Shown piece by piece: positions 63,868-64,000 of a stretch of DNA of 64,000 nt. The notes beneath the pieces were generated by a model, which had not been told where the DNA came from, did not search any database, and saw only the letters and a list, made by a program, of their open reading frames with translations. Within the stretch, counting starts at the first letter, position 1, and the number at the start of each line of letters is the position of its first letter. The position numbers and the translations under genes were made by a program. Origin of the DNA: Streptomyces hiroshimensis (GTDB lineage: Bacteria; Actinomycetota; Actinomycetes; Streptomycetales; Streptomycetaceae); contig NZ_BMUT01000009.1 in NCBI RefSeq assembly GCF_014650335.1, positions 254,889 through 318,888 of the forward strand, written 5' to 3'.

Positions 63868-64000
63868 ATGTCCACGAATCGCACTGCTGCTGCCGCCTCT
63901 GCTGCCGCCTCTGCCTTCGACGCAGCCCACTGGCAGGCCCGTCTCGACGAACTGCGGGCGGCGCACCACGTCCCGGCGGCGTCCCTCGCCGTCCTCGTCG
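63868..64000 (+). CDS. Beta-lactamase-family serine hydrolase (N-terminal fragment, runs off right edge)
   Basis: The 44 visible residues, including AHWQARLDELRAAHHVPAAS and then LAVLV, match the N-terminus of penicillin-binding-protein-like serine hydrolases/esterases (class C beta-lactamase fold). The SxxK and YxN motifs would lie beyond the window. An Ala/Ser-rich head precedes them; no signal peptide is evident. ATG at 63868 has GGGGAGAAACG upstream. It is divergent from, and probably regulated by, the adjacent TetR protein. Confidence 0.7.
   Translation, partial: MSTNRTAAAASAAASAFDAAHWQARLDELRAAHHVPAASLAVLV

Overview
The window is very GC-rich actinobacterial DNA. GTG starts are frequent, ATGA/GTGA stop-start overlaps chain genes into operons, and the families present (PucR and XRE/TPR regulators, FxSxx-type peptide systems, NnaR-type nitrate regulator, TerD) point to Streptomyces or a close relative. 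This is a chromosomal accessory/metabolic region. No rRNA, tRNA or CRISPR array was seen.

Region 1 (1-2.9 kb) has a deazaflavin-type nitroreductase fused to the start of a VOC domain (cut by the left edge), an MFS exporter and an aldo/keto reductase. Region 2 (2.96-17.1 kb) looks like a biosynthetic cluster. A sedoheptulose-7-phosphate cyclase of the 2-epi-5-epi-valiolone synthase type heads a leftward operon with two cupin proteins, a Tat-exported FAD-linked oxidase and two tandem membrane O-acyltransferases. Two divergent transaldolase-like genes, both lacking the Schiff-base lysine, follow. Then come a fused PabA-PabB aminodeoxychorismate synthase, a methyltransferase and a GAF/PucR regulator. 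A cyclitol combined with a p-aminobenzoate-type unit, then acylated, is an inferred product. Region 3 (17.4-21.7 kb) holds an IS701-like transposase relative that lacks its first catalytic Asp, a LysE exporter, an NmrA-type reductase, the remnant of an anti-sigma-type ATPase gene and an AraC/GyrI regulator.

Region 4 (21.8-29.7 kb) is a second, compact leftward biosynthetic operon: cysteine-synthase-like enzyme, a 37-codon Thr-rich ORF, ATP-grasp ligase, FMN reductase, serine acetyltransferase, methyltransferase, MFS exporter and perhaps a VOC protein. An AraC regulator lies upstream, with a perfect CRP-type palindrome between them. This suggests a beta-substituted alanine joined to another acid or amine. 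Region 5 (29.8-33.6 kb) is a putative RiPP cassette: zinc-ribbon protein, XRE/TPR regulator, a near-perfect palindrome, then four small ORFs joined by 4-nt overlaps or abutting, ending with a 45-aa Asp/Gly/Asn/Ser-rich peptide and a protein-isoaspartate-methyltransferase homologue with an extended C-terminus. It resembles aspartimide-forming (imiditide-like) systems.

Region 6 (33.6-43.7 kb) is nitrate/nitrite assimilation: an NnaR-like regulator, NasA, an FAD reductase, NirB, a NirD-NarK fusion and a sirohydrochlorin chelatase. Region 7 (43.6-48.2 kb) is a DevR/OsdR-type redox/NO stress module: a PNPOx-like flavoprotein, a flavohemoglobin, a response regulator and a double-GAF kinase. GGGCC-type palindromic boxes lie upstream of these genes, and two tandem pairs share a 23-bp offset.

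Region 8 (48.3-62.8 kb) is dominated by conflict/signalling genes. It has a TerD domain fused to a PD-(D/E)xK-like domain, an FAD monooxygenase, a FxSxx-like peptide precursor followed by a HExxH peptide-modifying enzyme with no radical SAM partner, a giant SAV_2336/NB-ARC/TPR protein, a MoxR AAA ATPase, a trypsin-VMAP protein and a CU044_2847-type small protein. The right edge has a TetR regulator divergent from a truncated serine hydrolase.
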